Assembly (NCBI RefSeq): GCF_003944705.1
Contig: NZ_RWIS01000001.1
Coordinates: forward strand, 744,001 to 808,000
Direction of reading: 5' to 3'
Origin: Hymenobacter metallilatus
GTDB taxonomy: Bacteria; Bacteroidota; Bacteroidia; Cytophagales; Hymenobacteraceae
DNA length: 64,000 nt
Shown here: positions 16,680-25,367 of the stretch, piece after piece
Layout of the letters: the number at the start of each line of letters is the position of its first letter
Position numbering within the stretch: position 1 is the first letter of the stretch
The notes under the pieces: model-generated
Seen by the model: only the letters and a program-made list of their open reading frames with translations
Told to the model about the DNA's origin: nothing
The model's database searches: none
Position numbers and translations under genes: made by a program

Positions 16680-16891
16680 GGCAAAAGGAAAATAACAAGC
16701 TGGGCGCGGAATAGTTCAATATGCAATACGCGCAACGTGTTGTAATGCGTATGTTTACGTAGAATAAGGCATAAAATGTTCACTATATTCTGAATAAAAA
16801 ATGAGTTTTCCAATTAGTCCCGTTATATGACCAGGCTACCCGGCCGCAGGTGTACCCGTTGAGGCTCACTGCATAGCTGCCAGGGGTTGCG

Positions 16892-16899
16892 TACCTTTG
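16892..16899 (+). promoter_or_regulatory. -7 element upstream of the MMPL transporter gene
   Basis: TACCTTTG matches TAnnTTTG exactly and lies 17 bases before the ATG at 16917, so the 5' leader would be very short. Confidence 0.5.
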
Positions 16900-16916
16900 C
16901 TGCATTTTAGCAGCCT

Positions 16917-19358
16917 ATGTGGAGGAACCTCGCCTTATTCGTCATTAAGAACCGCCGCCTACTGGTTGGGCTGTTGGCAGTTATTACGGTGTTTATGGCC
17001 TGGGAAGCCCGCAAAATCGAAATGACCTACGATTTTGCGCAGGTTGTGTCGCCCACTGATCCGGACATGGTGTACTTCCAGCGCTTCAAGCAGAAGTTCG
17101 GGGAGGATGGCAACGTACTGGTGCTGGGGATGCAGGATAGCTCGGTGTATCAGTTGGGCAACTTCAATGAGCTCCGCATTCTGACCGATACCCTAAGCAA
17201 AGTGGAAGGCGTGAATGGGGTGCTGGGCGTGACGCGCCTGCCCCGGCTGATGAAAGATACGGCCACCCAAACGTTCCGGGCTGAGCCTATTTTCCGGCGC
17301 TTTCCGGGTAGCCAGGCCGAACTGGACTCCTTGATGCGGGTGGTAAACTCCCAGGAGTTTTACAAAGGCCAGCTGATTTCGCCCACTACCGGGGCCACGC
17401 TGCTGGCCCTTACCATGGACCCTAAGTATCTGAATTCCTCGCGGCGGGAAGCGGTAATGCAGGAAATCCTGGGCCATGCCGAGCAGTTCCAGAAAAAAAC
17501 GGGCATCCGGATGCACTACGCCGGCCTGCCCTACGTGCGGGCCACCATGACCACCAAAGTGGCCTCGGAAATGAAGCTGTTTGTGGCCCTGACCATTGCC
17601 ATGATGGCTCTGACCCTGCTCATGTTCTTCCGCACGTGGTCGGCGGTAGTGTTTCCGCTGCTGATTGTGCTGATTGTGGTTATCTGGTGCATTGGCAGCA
17701 TGGTACTGATGGGCTACAAGATCAATCTGCTCACGGGGCTGATTCCGAGTATTATCATCGTCATTGGCATTCCCAACTGCACCTACCTGCTTAGCCGCTA
17801 CCACTACGACTACCGCAAATCGGGCAACCAAGTGCTGGCTATGGCCCGGGTAGTGCGCAAAATAGGGCTGGTTACACTCATGAATAATACTACCACGGCC
17901 ATCGGCTTCGTGGTGTTCTGCTTTACCAACATTGCCATTCTGTTCCAGTTCGGGGCGGTGGCTACGGTCAATATTTTTGTGGCGTTTGCGGTGTCGTTTA
18001 TTCTGATGCCCATTGTGTTCACCATTCTGCCCCCGCCCACGCCCAAGCAGCTGGAACACCTGGAAGCCAAGCCGCTGATGAAGCTGCTGGAGTTTTTCGA
18101 TTACCTGGTGCTGGAGCGTCGGCGCACGGTGTATGCTGCGGCGCTGGTGCTGCTGGTGCTGGCCTCGTTCGGGGTAGCCAAGGTGCGTTCCGTGTCCTAC
18201 ATGGTGGATGATTTGCCCAAAGACTCTTCCGTAAATTCCGATTTAAAGTTCTTTGAACAACATTTCAACGGGGTAATGCCCCTGGAGCTGGTAGTGGATA
18301 CGGGTAAGGACAAGGGCCTGCTCAAGCTCAAGAACCTGGAGCGCATAGACCGCCTGGAGAATTTCCTACGCACTCAGCCGGTGCTGACTACCCCGGTAAG
18401 TGTTGTTACGGCGCTAAAGGCCTCTACCCAGGCTTTCTACAACGGGAGCCCCGAATTCTACCGCCTGCCCGACAATTCGGAAAAAAACTACGTGTTCAGC
18501 TACCTGGCCCGCTCGCAGAACGCCAAAGGCTCGGAAGGCCAACTCACCAGCAAGCTGCTCCGCTCCTTTACCGACAGCACCATGCGGGAAGCCCGGATTT
18601 CGCTGAAAATTGCGGATATCGGCTCCCATAACCTCGATACCCTGCTCAACAACCGTATCCGTCCCGAAATCAAAAAGATTTTCAACGGGACGGGTATGGA
18701 TGTGAAGCTGACTGGCACTACCATCATCTTCACCAAGGGCAACGAGTACCTGATTGGCACGCTCAAGGAAAGCCTCATTATTGCCTTTGTGCTGGTGGGG
18801 CTGGTGGTGCTGATTCTGTTTCGCAGCATTCGGGCGGTGTTCTTTACGCTGTTGCCCAACTTCTTCACCCTGCTGCTCACGGGCGGTATTATGGGCTACT
18901 TTGGCATTCCGCTGAAGCCCAGCACGGCCCTCATTTTCAGCATTGCCCTGGGTATTGATGGCGACAACTCCATTCACCTGCTAGCCAAGTTCCGGCAGGA
19001 AATGGCTGCCAACGGCCGCCGCGTGAAGGCCGCCATCAGCACCACGCTCAGCGAGGCCGGCACCAGCATGATTTATACCAGCATTGTGCTGTTTCTGGGC
19101 TTTTCGGTGTTTGCCTTCTCGGAGTTTGGCGGCACCAAGGCGCTGGGCCTGCTCATGTCGGCCAGCCTGCTCATTACCAACTTCTCCAACCTGATTCTGC
19201 TGCCCTGCCTGCTGGTTACCTTCGAGCACGGCAAGGACGAGGACGTCATCGACCAGTCGGGCATCAAGCACTACGACGACAACTACCACGAGGAAGACGA
19301 CGACCTGGAGCTCAACCTGAGCCGCATGCAGGTGCAGCCGAAACTGAACGGTCAATAA
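16917..19358 (+). CDS. MMPL/RND-family transporter (Patched-like)
   Basis: An 813-residue inner-membrane protein of the RND superfamily. It has the duplicated layout: an N-terminal helix, a large periplasmic loop (about residues 40–220), a six-helix bundle (about 220–420), a second periplasmic loop (about 430–610) and a second bundle. Conserved acidic motifs in the bundles include GIPNCTYLLSRYHYD near residue 284 and ALGIDGDNSIHLLAKFR near 677. The acidic C-terminal tail (HEEDDDLELNLSRMQ) is cytoplasmic. RND proteins of this MMPL type export lipids or hydrophobic molecules using proton flow. No membrane-fusion or outer membrane partner is adjacent, so a classical drug efflux role is unlikely. 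Substrate unknown. Confidence 0.85.
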   Translation: MWRNLALFVIKNRRLLVGLLAVITVFMAWEARKIEMTYDFAQVVSPTDPDMVYFQRFKQKFGEDGNVLVLGMQDSSVYQLGNFNELRILTDTLSKVEGVNGVLGVTRLPRLMKDTATQTFRAEPIFRRFPGSQAELDSLMRVVNSQEFYKGQLISPTTGATLLALTMDPKYLNSSRREAVMQEILGHAEQFQKKTGIRMHYAGLPYVRATMTTKVASEMKLFVALTIAMMALTLLMFFRTWSAVVFPLLIVLIVVIWCIGSMVLMGYKINLLTGLIPSIIIVIGIPNCTYLLSRYHYDYRKSGNQVLAMARVVRKIGLVTLMNNTTTAIGFVVFCFTNIAILFQFGAVATVNIFVAFAVSFILMPIVFTILPPPTPKQLEHLEAKPLMKLLEFFDYLVLERRRTVYAAALVLLVLASFGVAKVRSVSYMVDDLPKDSSVNSDLKFFEQHFNGVMPLELVVDTGKDKGLLKLKNLERIDRLENFLRTQPVLTTPVSVVTALKASTQAFYNGSPEFYRLPDNSEKNYVFSYLARSQNAKGSEGQLTSKLLRSFTDSTMREARISLKIADIGSHNLDTLLNNRIRPEIKKIFNGTGMDVKLTGTTIIFTKGNEYLIGTLKESLIIAFVLVGLVVLILFRSIRAVFFTLLPNFFTLLLTGGIMGYFGIPLKPSTALIFSIALGIDGDNSIHLLAKFRQEMAANGRRVKAAISTTLSEAGTSMIYTSIVLFLGFSVFAFSEFGGTKALGLLMSASLLITNFSNLILLPCLLVTFEHGKDEDVIDQSGIKHYDDNYHEEDDDLELNLSRMQVQPKLNGQ

Positions 19359-19379
19359 GCCTTTACTACTCAATTCCAC

Positions 19380-19472
19380 CGTCATGCTGAGCTTGCCGAA
19401 GCATCTCTACCGCTTCGTTCTCACGACTGAGTTAGTCTGAGGTAGAGATGCTTCGGCAAGCTCAGCATGACG
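19380..19472. repeat. Palindromic element, GTCATGCTGAGC family, perfect 32-bp arms
   Basis: Arms at 19380–19411 and 19441–19472 are exact reverse complements (32 of 32); the ends read CGTCATGCTGAGC. It lies between the MMPL gene and ileS and its right arm ends 26 bases before the ileS start. A near-identical copy is at 24002–24098 and a degenerate one at 36882–36983. Confidence 0.9.
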
Positions 19473-19498
19473 TTCTGATACAACGACCCTCCCCACAA

Positions 19499-22400
19499 AT
19501 GAACTACCCCGAATTCAAGCAGCCGCTCAACTACGGCCAGGTCGGCACCGATATCCTGGCGTGGTGGAAGCAGAACGGCATCTTTGAGAAGAGCGTGAGC
19601 ACCCGCGAAGGGCAGCCTACGTTCGTGTTTTACGAAGGCCCGCCCTCGGCCAACGGCGCCCCCGGCATCCACCACGTTATGGCCCGGACGGTGAAGGACA
19701 TCTTCTGCCGCTACCAGACGCTACTGGGCAAGCAGGTGCACCGCAAAGGCGGCTGGGATACCCACGGCCTGCCCATCGAGCTGCAAGTGGAGAAGGAGCT
19801 GGGCATTACCAAGGAGGACATCGGCAAGAAAATCAGCATTGAGGAGTACAACCAGCGCTGCCGCGAAACCGTGATGCGTTTCAAGCAGCAGTGGGACGAC
19901 CTCACCGAGAAAATGGGCTACTGGGTGGACCTCGACGACCCCTACATCACCTTCGAGCCCGAGTACATTGAAAGCTGCTGGGCTTTGCTCAAGAAGCTCT
20001 ACGACAAGGGCCTGCTCTACAAAGGCTACACCATTCAGCCCTACTCGCCGGCCGCCGGCACCGGTTTGTCATCGCACGAGTTGAACCAGCCTGGCACGTA
20101 TCGGGACGTGAAGGATACGACCGTGGTGGCCCAGTTCAAGGTGAAGCGGGACGAGAAGTCAGAGAAGCTGTTTGCTGGCGCGGATGAAGCAGTTGAAACC
20201 TTTATCCTAGCTTGGACGACGACGCCCTGGACTCTGCCCGCCAACACTGGTTTGGCAGTAGGGAAGAACATTCCCTATGTACTGGTGCGCACGTTCAATC
20301 CGTACACGTACGCGCCCATCCGGGTGGTGCTGGCGAAAGCCTTGGTGAGCAAATATTTCACGGAAAAAGGCGCTACTGCCGCCTTCGAAGAATACGTCAA
20401 TAGTGACCATAAAGTCCTGCCTTGGCGCACTGAGGGAGAATTCACCGGCGCCGACCTCGTGGGCATCCGCTACGAGCGTCTCTTCGGCCAGGAGGCCGGC
20501 TTTCCGGCGTTTGAAGGCGAGGAAAACGCTTTCCGCGTAATTCCCGGCGACTTCGTAACCACCGAAGACGGTACCGGCATCGTGCACATTTCGCCCACCT
20601 TCGGTGCCGATGACTTCCGCGCTGCCCAGTTGGCCGGCGTGCCCGCCCTGCTGGTAGCCGACGACGAAGGCAAGCTCGGCCCCATCGTGGACCGGACGGG
20701 CCGCTACGTGCCCCAGATGGGCGAATTCGGGGGCCGCTGGGTGAAAAACTACGACGGTCACGACGAGTCGGCTGCCGACTACCGCACCCTCGACGTGGAC
20801 ATCAGCATCCGCCTCAAGGAGCGGGGCCGCGCCTTCAAGGTGGAGAAGTACGAGCACACCTACCCCCACTGCTGGCGCACCGACAAGCCCGTACTGTACT
20901 ACCCCCTCGACTCCTGGTTTATCAAAACCACGGCGGTAAAGGACCGGCTCATCGAGCTCAACAAAACCATCAACTGGCAGCCCGAAAGCACCGGCACCGG
21001 CCGCTTCGGCAACTGGCTGGAAAACCTCGTCGACTGGAACCTGAGCCGCTCGCGCTACTGGGGCACGCCCCTGCCCATCTGGCGCACCCAGGACGGCACG
21101 GAGGAAATCTGCATCGGCTCCGTGGAGCAGCTGAAGGCGGAAATTGATAAGGCCGTAGCGGCCGAAATCATGACCCACAACCCGATTAAAGTTTCTGGTT
21201 CCTTGTCTCTGGTTTCTAGTTCGCAGGAAGGCGAAGACCAGCAACCAGCAACTAGAAACCAGAAACTCGATTTACACCGGCCCTACGTGGACGACATCTT
21301 CCTGGTATCGCCCAGCGGGCAGCCCATGTACCGGGAGCCGGACCTCATTGACGTGTGGTTTGATAGCGGCGCCATGCCCTACGCCCAGTGGCACTACCCG
21401 ATTGAAAACGAAGGGCAGTTCCGCAAGAACTTCCCCGCCGATTTCATTGCCGAAGGCGTGGACCAGACCCGCGGCTGGTTTTTCACGCTGCACGCGCTGG
21501 CCGTGATGCTGGAGGATTCGGTGGCCTACAAGAACGTAATGGCCAACGGCCTGGTGCTGGATAAGAACGGCAACAAGATGAGCAAGCGCCTCGGCAACGC
21601 CATCGACCCGTTCACGACCATCCAGCAGTACGGCCCCGACGCCACGCGCTGGTACATGATTGCCAACGCCCAGCCCTGGGATAATCTCAAATTCGACCTC
21701 AACGGCATCACGGAGGTGCAGCGTCGCTTCTTCGGCACGTTGTTCAACACCTACTCGTTCTACGCCCTCTACGCCAACCTCGACGGCTTCCAGGCCCGCG
21801 AGTTCGACCGGGTGCCCTACGCCGAGCTGAGCGAGCTGGACCGCTGGATTCTGAGCAAGCTCCAGTCGTTGATTCAGGAAGTGCGCGGCTACTATGATGG
21901 CTACGACCCCACCAAGGCCGCCCGCGCCATCCAGGATTTCGTAACCGACCAGCTTTCCAACTGGCACGTGCGCCTTTCGCGCCGCCGTTTCTGGAAGGGC
22001 GAGCTGACCCAGGACAAGAAAGCCGCCTACGAGACGCTGCAGGAATGCCTGGTGGTGATTTCGCAGCTCATGGCCCCCATTGCGCCCTTCTTCGCCGAGT
22101 GGCTGTACCAGAACATGATGGGGGAGAATGATGAATTAGGAATGATGAATGCTGAATTGACTGCGCAGAAGCCACAATTCAGCTCTCATAACTCATCATT
22201 CATAACTCGTGCAGAATCGGTGCACCTGACCTTGCTGGTGCAGGCCGACGAAGCCCGCATCGACAAGGCGCTGGAAGAGCGCATGGAGCTGGCCCAGCGC
22301 ATTTCCTCACTCACCCACTCCCTGCGTAAAAAATCGGGGCTGAAGGTGCGTCAGCCGCTACAGCGCATCCTGGTGCCGGTATTCAACGACACTACCCGCG

Positions 22401-23014
22401 AGCAGGTGGGCAAGGTGGAAGACCTGATTTGCGCCGAGGTGAACGTGAAGCACGTGGAGTTTCTGGACGATACCAGCGGCGTGCTGGTGAAGTCGGTGAA
22501 GCCCAACTTCAAGCGCTTGGGCCAGCAGTACGGGGCCAAGCTGAAGGCCGTGGGGGCCCGCATCCAGCAGATGAGCGCCGAGGAAATCAGCCAGCTCGAA
22601 AAAACCGGTCAGCTGGCCGTGGAAATCGACGGCGAAGCCTATACCCTGGCTCCCGACGACGTGGAAATCCGCACCCAGGACCTGCCCGGCTGGCTGGTAG
22701 CCACCGACGGCCCCCTCACCGTGGCCCTCGACGTGACCCTGACCGACGAGCTGCGCCAGGAAGGCGTGGCCCGCGAGCTGGTGAACCGCCTCCAGAACCT
22801 GCGCAAGGACTCTGGCCTGGAAGTGCAGGACAAGGTGCGCGTGACGCTGCAGCAGCAGCCCGAACTGGAAGCCGCCGTGCAGTCGTTCGGCAGCTACATC
22901 CGGGAGGAAGTGCAGGCCCTGGCCCTGGATTTTGCTCCGGAAATTAGTGGTGGCTCAGTGCTGGAATTCGACGAGTTTTCCGTGCCCGTATTGCTGAATG
23001 TCGCAACTGCCTAA
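19499..23014 (+). CDS. ileS: Isoleucine–tRNA ligase with two in-frame palindromic insertions
   Basis: A class Ia synthetase that charges tRNA-Ile and edits mischarged valine. The 1171-residue protein has the HIGH-type motif PSANGAPGIHHV (about residue 50), an editing domain, the KMSKS loop KNGNKMSKRLGN near residue 693, and a long C-terminal anticodon-binding domain. Homology begins at MNYPEFKQPLNYGQVGTD, so the ATG at 19499 is the start; an upstream in-frame start at 19448 lies inside a repeat. Two stretches do not look like synthetase sequence: about residues 565–590 (GSLSLVSSSQEGEDQQPATR) and 876–904 (NDELGMMNAELTAQ onward). At the DNA level both are inverted repeats, described separately. 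The frame stays open through both, so the enzyme is presumably functional. Confidence 0.97.
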   Translation: MNYPEFKQPLNYGQVGTDILAWWKQNGIFEKSVSTREGQPTFVFYEGPPSANGAPGIHHVMARTVKDIFCRYQTLLGKQVHRKGGWDTHGLPIELQVEKELGITKEDIGKKISIEEYNQRCRETVMRFKQQWDDLTEKMGYWVDLDDPYITFEPEYIESCWALLKKLYDKGLLYKGYTIQPYSPAAGTGLSSHELNQPGTYRDVKDTTVVAQFKVKRDEKSEKLFAGADEAVETFILAWTTTPWTLPANTGLAVGKNIPYVLVRTFNPYTYAPIRVVLAKALVSKYFTEKGATAAFEEYVNSDHKVLPWRTEGEFTGADLVGIRYERLFGQEAGFPAFEGEENAFRVIPGDFVTTEDGTGIVHISPTFGADDFRAAQLAGVPALLVADDEGKLGPIVDRTGRYVPQMGEFGGRWVKNYDGHDESAADYRTLDVDISIRLKERGRAFKVEKYEHTYPHCWRTDKPVLYYPLDSWFIKTTAVKDRLIELNKTINWQPESTGTGRFGNWLENLVDWNLSRSRYWGTPLPIWRTQDGTEEICIGSVEQLKAEIDKAVAAEIMTHNPIKVSGSLSLVSSSQEGEDQQPATRNQKLDLHRPYVDDIFLVSPSGQPMYREPDLIDVWFDSGAMPYAQWHYPIENEGQFRKNFPADFIAEGVDQTRGWFFTLHALAVMLEDSVAYKNVMANGLVLDKNGNKMSKRLGNAIDPFTTIQQYGPDATRWYMIANAQPWDNLKFDLNGITEVQRRFFGTLFNTYSFYALYANLDGFQAREFDRVPYAELSELDRWILSKLQSLIQEVRGYYDGYDPTKAARAIQDFVTDQLSNWHVRLSRRRFWKGELTQDKKAAYETLQECLVVISQLMAPIAPFFAEWLYQNMMGENDELGMMNAELTAQKPQFSSHNSSFITRAESVHLTLLVQADEARIDKALEERMELAQRISSLTHSLRKKSGLKVRQPLQRILVPVFNDTTREQVGKVEDLICAEVNVKHVEFLDDTSGVLVKSVKPNFKRLGQQYGAKLKAVGARIQQMSAEEISQLEKTGQLAVEIDGEAYTLAPDDVEIRTQDLPGWLVATDGPLTVALDVTLTDELRQEGVARELVNRLQNLRKDSGLEVQDKVRVTLQQQPELEAAVQSFGSYIREEVQALALDFAPEISGGSVLEFDEFSVPVLLNVATA
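21191..21267. repeat. Palindromic repeat inserted in frame in ileS (first)
   Basis: The segment begins GTTTCTGGTT and ends AACCAGAAAC. Its arms are built of CTGGTTTCTAGTT-like units and their complement (AACTAGAAACCAG). It codes for a Ser/Gln-rich loop absent from typical IleRS, between the editing domain and the catalytic core just before LDLHRPYVDDI. Confidence 0.75.
22124..22208. repeat. Palindromic repeat inserted in frame in ileS (second)
   Basis: The left arm (22124–22159) is made of GAATGATGAAT units ending GCTGAATTG. The right arm (22175–22208) is the imperfect complement, CAATTCAGC onward to CATTCATAACTC. It encodes an Asn/Met-rich loop between AEWLYQNMM and ESVHLTLL. Confidence 0.75.
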
Positions 23015-23277
23015 GCCTCAGAAGCCAACCGCCGCCCTGGAAACGGCGGTTGGCACACCGGCGCACAAAGTGTGTTGCAGCTTCTTTCAAACAGCTTAAA
23101 AGGGCACAAAATACCCTCCGAGCCATATACCAACGGTGTCGCAGCCGGGCCATGCCCGTACGCAGCGAAGTCCAAAATTCTTCGTCACTTTGTGCTACGA
23201 GAGGGGAGAGGTACCAGTCCTGACACCCTGTCAGGGCGAAGTCTCACTTCTCACTTCTTGCCTCTCACCTCCTTAGA

Positions 23278-23934
23278 ATGAAATACTGGAAGTACTACCT
23301 GGTGGCCCTGCTGGTCATCCTTGTTGATCAGCTCTCCAAGTGGGCCGTGCACCACTACATGCCCATGGGTATGCCGGGGGAAATTCCACTGCTCGGCAGC
23401 TGGTTTAAGCTGCACTACACGCTCAATCCGGGCATGGCCTTTGGCGTAGAGCTGCCGCCGCCCTACGGCAAAATTCTGCTCACCAGCTTCCGGTTAGTGG
23501 CCGTGGCGGGTATTGCCTACTATATCTACCGTCTCTGGAGGCAACGCGCCCCCAACGGCCTGCTTGTGTGCATCGCCATGATCCTGGGCGGGGCTTTGGG
23601 CAACGTTATTGATTCGATTTTTTACGGGGTCATTTACAACAATGCGCCCTACAATGCTCCCACGCCCTGGTTCCATGGGCAAGTGATTGACATGCTGTAC
23701 GTGGACATCTACGAGGGGATTCTGCCGGCCTCCTGGCCGCTGGTGGGGGGCTCCCATGTGTCGCTCTGGCCCATTTTCAACATTGCCGATTCGGCTATTT
23801 TTGTGGGTGTGGCCCTGATTCTGCTGTTCCAAAGCCGCTTTTTTGCCCAGCAAGAGGAAGCCAAGCCGCTGGCCGCCGACGATGCCCAAGCCGCCCAGGC
23901 CCGCCGCGACGCCGAAGCCTCGGAAATAGCATAG
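23278..23934 (+). CDS. lspA: Lipoprotein signal peptidase (signal peptidase II)
   Basis: LspA is the inner-membrane aspartyl protease that removes signal peptides from lipoproteins after lipid transfer. Four hydrophobic segments are visible. The conserved blocks are VDQLSKWAVHHYMP near the N-terminus, LGNVIDSIFYGV (about residue 108), QVIDMLYVD with one catalytic Asp (about 140) and FNIADSAIFVGVAL with the second (about 170). Compared with the E. coli enzyme there is an extra hydrophilic stretch (NNAPYNAPTPWFHG) before the first catalytic Asp, and the usual NxxDR arginine is replaced by Ser; I believe this variant is usual in Bacteroidota. The acidic/Ala-rich C-terminal tail is longer than normal. 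The ATG follows a CTTCTTGCCTCTCACCTCC tract shared with glyS. The lipoproteins in this window are its likely substrates. Confidence 0.93.
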   Translation: MKYWKYYLVALLVILVDQLSKWAVHHYMPMGMPGEIPLLGSWFKLHYTLNPGMAFGVELPPPYGKILLTSFRLVAVAGIAYYIYRLWRQRAPNGLLVCIAMILGGALGNVIDSIFYGVIYNNAPYNAPTPWFHGQVIDMLYVDIYEGILPASWPLVGGSHVSLWPIFNIADSAIFVGVALILLFQSRFFAQQEEAKPLAADDAQAAQARRDAEASEIA

Positions 23935-23954
23935 AGCAACCTCGATAAACGTCC

Positions 23955-23991
23955 AAAAGGCCCGCTGAAACTGTTTCAGCGGGCCTTTTTA
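23955..23991 (+). terminator. Terminator after lspA
   Basis: A near-perfect stem AAAGGCCCGCTGAAAC / GTTTCAGCGGGCCTTT with a 1-base centre, then a T-tract. Confidence 0.85.
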
Positions 23992-24001
23992 GTTCGGTAT
24001 A

Positions 24002-24098
24002 ACGTCATGCTGAGCGCAGCCGAAGCATTTCTACCGCTTCGTTGCACAGGTAATCAAACGAAGCGGTAGAGATGCTTCGGCTGCGCTCAGCATGACGT
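24002..24098. repeat. Palindromic element, GTCATGCTGAGC family
   Basis: Arms at 24002–24043 and 24057–24098 match over 41 of 42 bases. They share the GTCATGCTGAGC ends and the GAAGCAT–CTCTACCGC core with the copy at 19380, but have GCGCAGC where that copy has CTTGC. The two elements are therefore siblings, not a recent duplication. Confidence 0.9.
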
Positions 24099-24151
24099 CT
24101 TTTTCAGCCTGATGTTCTTTCTTACTCCGCGCTTACTTGTCGTCTGTACTC

Positions 24152-25138
24152 TTACCAGCTATAATGCACCAGCGGCTTGATACGCTGCTCGTAGATGGCT
24201 TGTACGGCCTGCATCTGCTCCGGCGTGAAGGCAGGAAGCTGGGCAGCCTGCAGGTTTGATTGAAGCTGCTCGGGACGGGATGCGCCGGGGATTACGCAGC
24301 TTACTTCCTCAAACATCAACACCCAGCGCAGGGCCACTGGGGCCAGGTTAGGCTGGTCGGGAAATGCCTTCTTCAACTCCTCTACGGCTACCAGGCCGGT
24401 TTCATAGTCCACTCCCGAGAAGGTTTCGCCCTTGTCGAAGGCGGCCCCGTCGCGGTTGAACTGGCGGTGGTCTTCGGGGGAGAAGGTGGTGTGGGGCGAA
24501 AATTTGCCGGTGAGCAGGCCGCTGGCCAGGGGCACGCGCACAATCAGGCCCACATCCTGTCGCTTGGCCTCCCGAAACAGCAGCTCGGCCGGCCGCTGCC
24601 GGAACATGTTGAAGATGAGCTGAATGGTGGTGACGTTACTAAACGTCAGGGCCTTAATGCCTTCCTCTACCTTCTCCACGCTCACGCCCAGGTTCAGAAT
24701 CTTGCCCTCATCCTTGAGCCGGTCGAACAGCTCAAATATTTCAGGGCGGTAGAACACCTCCGTGGGCGGGCAGTGCAGCTGAACCAGGTCCAGCGTATCC
24801 AGCTGCATGTTGCGCAGGCTGTTTTCCACGAACCGGCGTAGGGCAGCGGGCTGGTAGGCCTCGTTGGTATGCGGCTGCAGCTGGCGGCCGCACTTGGTGG
24901 CCACGTACACCCGCTCGGAGCGGCTGCGCACGAGCCGGCCCACCGCCTTTTCACTTTCCCCGTCGCCGTACACGTCGGCGGTATCAATGAAGTTAATGCC
25001 CGAATCGACGGCGCTGTTGAGGATGGCGTCGGCCGTGTCGTGGCTGAACGGGTCGCCCCATTTGCCGCCCACCTGCCAGGTGCCAAGGCTGATTTCGGAG
25101 ATGTTGAAGCCGGTTTTGCCGAGTTTGCGGTACTGCAT
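24152..25138 (-). CDS. Aldo/keto reductase
   Basis: A 328-residue NADP(H)-dependent oxidoreductase of the AKR superfamily, a cytoplasmic TIM barrel. The catalytic tetrad is visible: D52 and Y57 in IDTADVYG, K82 in VATKCG and H122 in VQLHCPP. The C-terminal cofactor motif CVIPGASRPEQLQSNL is also clear. The N-terminus MQYRKLGKTGFNISEISLGT is the usual family opening. Sequence resembles the YajO/Tas-type branch that acts on small aldehydes and ketones; the physiological substrate is unknown. It is divergent from the ABC ATPase gene, with a degenerate palindromic element in between. Confidence 0.9.
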   Translation of the reverse strand: MQYRKLGKTGFNISEISLGTWQVGGKWGDPFSHDTADAILNSAVDSGINFIDTADVYGDGESEKAVGRLVRSRSERVYVATKCGRQLQPHTNEAYQPAALRRFVENSLRNMQLDTLDLVQLHCPPTEVFYRPEIFELFDRLKDEGKILNLGVSVEKVEEGIKALTFSNVTTIQLIFNMFRQRPAELLFREAKRQDVGLIVRVPLASGLLTGKFSPHTTFSPEDHRQFNRDGAAFDKGETFSGVDYETGLVAVEELKKAFPDQPNLAPVALRWVLMFEEVSCVIPGASRPEQLQSNLQAAQLPAFTPEQMQAVQAIYEQRIKPLVHYSW

Positions 25139-25182
25139 GAGTGGTAGGAAACAGAATGATGATGATTTTTCAGAGGCTACGG

Positions 25183-25265
25183 CTTGTCATTCCAAGTGCA
25201 GCGAAGAGTCTGAGTTAGCCGCTTATAATCAACTCAGATTCTTTCCTGCGCTCAAAATGACAGGC
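25183..25265. repeat. Degenerate palindromic element, GTCATTCC family
   Basis: Imperfect arms running from GCTTGTCATTCC at the left to AAAATGACAGGC at the right, with GAGTCTGAGTT / AACTCAGATTC inner blocks. It lies in the divergent gap between the aldo/keto reductase and ABC genes and is an older copy of the element type seen at 8367. Confidence 0.65.
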
Positions 25266-25367
25266 TTCCTGGCCTTACATGAACAACTGGTGCTTACGCG
25301 AAACACCCGGGGCAAGCTACCGCGCATCGGCCTATCTTTACCTTTTTCCGCTTCGATTCTCGTCGCC

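Noticed and set aside
20207..21244. 345-codon minus-strand frame within ileS
   Set aside because: Antisense shadow of ileS with no domain features.
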